From NCBI GenBank assembly GCA_012729405.1, contig JAAYDH010000111.1:1-13483 (forward strand): DNA of 13,483 nt, in the 5' to 3' direction. Below the pieces are notes generated by a model that was given only the letters and a program-made list of their open reading frames with translations, was not told the DNA's origin and made no database searches. Below, one piece after another: positions 12,559 through 13,483 of this stretch. The stretch is from Erysipelotrichaceae bacterium (GTDB lineage Bacteria > Bacillota_I > Bacilli_A > RFN20 > CAG-826). The first letter of the stretch is position 1, and every line of letters starts with the position of its first letter. The translations under genes and the position numbers were made by a program.

Positions 12559-12926
12559 ATTATACTTAGTTTGATGGGTTTTGTTGTCTTGCGATAAGAG
12601 GTCTTTCGCTTTGCTAAAAATAAGTTGAGGACATCCTCTCCTTTTTTGGTTATTTGAAGATAAAATTCTTGAGTTCCCTCATCGTAAACATTCTTAAGAA
12701 AAGCGTGTCGAATCAAAGATAAAATATAATGACAAATTTTTTTGCTGGAATAAGAGATAAGTGTTCCAAATGTCGGAATATTCCGAATATCTTCGTACTC
12801 GTTTCGATCATTACCAGTCAGAACTTTATGAACTCCTTCTTGGTTGGGAAAAAGAGATAACTGATTGAGCGAAAAAACAGTGTGGAGTATCTTATAATGA
12901 GTAATGGCAAGTTTCAGTTCTTTCAT
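12543..12926 (-). CDS. Small stand-alone RQC-like winged-helix protein
   Basis: A 127-residue protein whose middle (about 31-100) reads like the RQC winged-helix domain of RecQ helicases but with no helicase attached. VHKVLTGNDRN (32-42) matches the RQC start pattern VLRGSKN. PTFGTLISYS (51-60) matches its YGIGKDLS turn. The following helix, ICHYILSLIRHAFLKNV, and strand FYLQITKKGEDVL match the recognition helix and wing. NCBI names such as RQC-minor for small DNA-binding proteins fit this description from memory. A DNA-binding role is inferred. The C-terminal 25 residues are basic (KRKTSYRKTTKPIK). There is no Shine-Dalgarno before the ATG at 12926, and the promoter -10 ends 8 bases upstream, so the mRNA may be leaderless. 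It is divergent from deoD. Confidence 0.7.
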   Translation of the reverse strand: MKELKLAITHYKILHTVFSLNQLSLFPNQEGVHKVLTGNDRNEYEDIRNIPTFGTLISYSSKKICHYILSLIRHAFLKNVYDEGTQEFYLQITKKGEDVLNLFLAKRKTSYRKTTKPIKLSIIRLEK

Positions 12927-12934
12927 ATAAGTTA

Positions 12935-12963
12935 AGTTTAGTCACCGACTAGTAAAAGGTCAA
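12935..12963 (-). promoter_or_regulatory. Promoter of the RQC-like gene
   Basis: On the minus strand, -35 TTGACC (12958-12963), a 17-base spacer and -10 TAAACT (12935-12940). Initiation 7 bases past the -10 falls about two bases before the ATG at 12926, which has no Shine-Dalgarno. Confidence 0.6.
12939..12951. promoter_or_regulatory. Perfect dyad TAGTC-ACC-GACTA, possible operator
   Basis: A 5+5 inverted repeat with a 3-base centre occupies the spacer of the RQC-like promoter and touches its -10. Position suits a repressor site, but the repeat is short and could be chance. Confidence 0.3.
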
Positions 12964-12977
12964 AGAATAAACTTTAT

Positions 12978-13006
12978 TTGTGAGATAAAAGCAGATGAGT
13001 TAAAAT
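12978..13006 (+). promoter_or_regulatory. Promoter of deoD
   Basis: -35 TTGTGA (12978-12983), a 17-base spacer and -10 TAAAAT (13001-13006). The predicted start near 13013 leaves about 28 bases of leader, with AAAAGGAG 5 bases before the ATG. The two divergent -35 boxes are 14 bases apart. Confidence 0.65.
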
Positions 13007-13041
13007 ATTCGTGGCATAAATACTTGTCAAAAGGAGAAAAT

Positions 13042-13483
13042 ATGGCAACACCACATATCAACGCTAAAGAAGGCGCGTTCGCAAACATCGTTCTCATGCC
13101 TGGGGATCCTCTCCGCGCTAAATGGATTGCGGAAACTTATTTACACGATTTCGAAGAAGTGACAAACGTCCGTGGTATTCTCGGTTACACCGGTTACACT
13201 AAGAACGGAAAAAGGATTTCAGTCATGGCTTCCGGTATGGGGCAACCCTCCATTGGCATCTACTCTCATGAACTCTATACCGGCTATGGTGTCGAAGCCA
13301 TTATCCGGGTCGGAACATGCGGTTCCTATCAACCAGAAATTAATCTATTTGATGTCCTTATCGCCACAACCGCTTCAACGGACAGCAACTGGCAAGGGCA
13401 AAATAGTCTCAACGGCACTTTATCCGCTGGCGCTGACTTTGAATTGGCAATTGAGGCTTACAATCAATGTAAAGTCAAAGGCA
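13042..13483 (+). CDS. deoD: Purine nucleoside phosphorylase, 3' end cut by window
   Basis: Cleaves purine (deoxy)ribonucleosides with phosphate into base and (deoxy)ribose-1-phosphate for purine salvage, in the cytoplasm. The 147 visible residues follow the hexameric DeoD family closely: ATPHINAKEGAFANIVLMPGDPLRAKWIAE-type N-terminus (GDPLRAK at 21-27), NVRGILGYTG (42-51), SGMGQPSIGIY (64-74, the phosphate-binding GMG), RVGTCGS (89-95) and ATTASTDSNW (108-117). The full protein should be about 235 residues, so roughly 90 are missing. Codon use leans to C-ending codons (ATC, GTC, CTC, AAC) more than its neighbours, as in highly expressed genes. It has a good AGGAG site and its own promoter, divergent from the RQC-like gene. 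Confidence 0.95.
   Translation, partial: MATPHINAKEGAFANIVLMPGDPLRAKWIAETYLHDFEEVTNVRGILGYTGYTKNGKRISVMASGMGQPSIGIYSHELYTGYGVEAIIRVGTCGSYQPEINLFDVLIATTASTDSNWQGQNSLNGTLSAGADFELAIEAYNQCKVKG

Noticed and set aside
1..13483. Mobile elements, phage genes, CRISPR arrays or defence islands
   Set aside because: No transposase, integrase, spaced repeats or terminal inverted repeats were seen; gene content is mostly core metabolism and envelope.

Overview
This is an AT-rich, gene-dense stretch that looks like chromosome from a low-GC Gram-positive bacterium. The cdaA-glmM pair, canonical AGGAG-type ribosome binding sites, intrinsic terminators and CCA-encoding tRNA genes all fit Bacilli, perhaps an uncultured gut lineage near Erysipelotrichia or the Mollicutes (inference). 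At least one gene, the NERD-like one at 8917-9564, must use TGA as a stop to keep its 4-base overlap with the next start, so the standard bacterial code seems to apply. I see no insertion sequences, phage genes or CRISPR. No gene-free stretch exceeds about 165 bases.

Layout from left to right. (1) 1-2979, minus strand: two tandem CNNM/CorC-type membrane proteins with CBS domains, then a short-chain dehydrogenase cut off by the window edge. They form one operon from a promoter near 3021-3049. (2) 3151-4857, minus: a single-gene unit for a membrane-anchored protein with a long Pro/Glu/Ala linker and a conserved-looking C-terminal domain I cannot name, closed by a strong terminator. (3) 4957-7647, minus: glutamyl-tRNA synthetase (gltX) followed by tRNA-Glu(CUC) and a terminator, then a diacylglycerol-kinase-family lipid kinase whose promoter sits directly behind that terminator. 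(4) 7738-7811, plus: tRNA-Gly(GCC), divergent from gltX. Its terminator lies inside the end of the convergent gene. (5) 7817-9564, minus: a six-segment membrane protein of unknown function preceded by a membrane-anchored NERD-like protein that lacks the usual catalytic residues. (6) 9646-12379, minus: the cdaA-glmM-Nudix operon, which couples cyclic di-AMP synthesis to peptidoglycan precursor synthesis but lacks the usual cdaR between cdaA and glmM. (7) 12543-12926, minus: a stand-alone RQC-like winged-helix protein, divergent from (8) deoD, purine nucleoside phosphorylase (plus, cut at 13483).

Core themes are the envelope (cdaA, glmM, lipid kinase, CNNM pair), glutamate and glycine tRNA supply, and purine salvage. 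Several promoters share a TGC-TATAAT-like extended -10 element. Two genes (lipid kinase and RQC-like) have no Shine-Dalgarno, and their predicted transcription starts fall on or within two bases of the ATG, suggesting leaderless mRNAs. The least explained items are the 568-residue membrane protein, the NERD-like/membrane-protein pair, the lone RQC-like protein and the missing cdaR.
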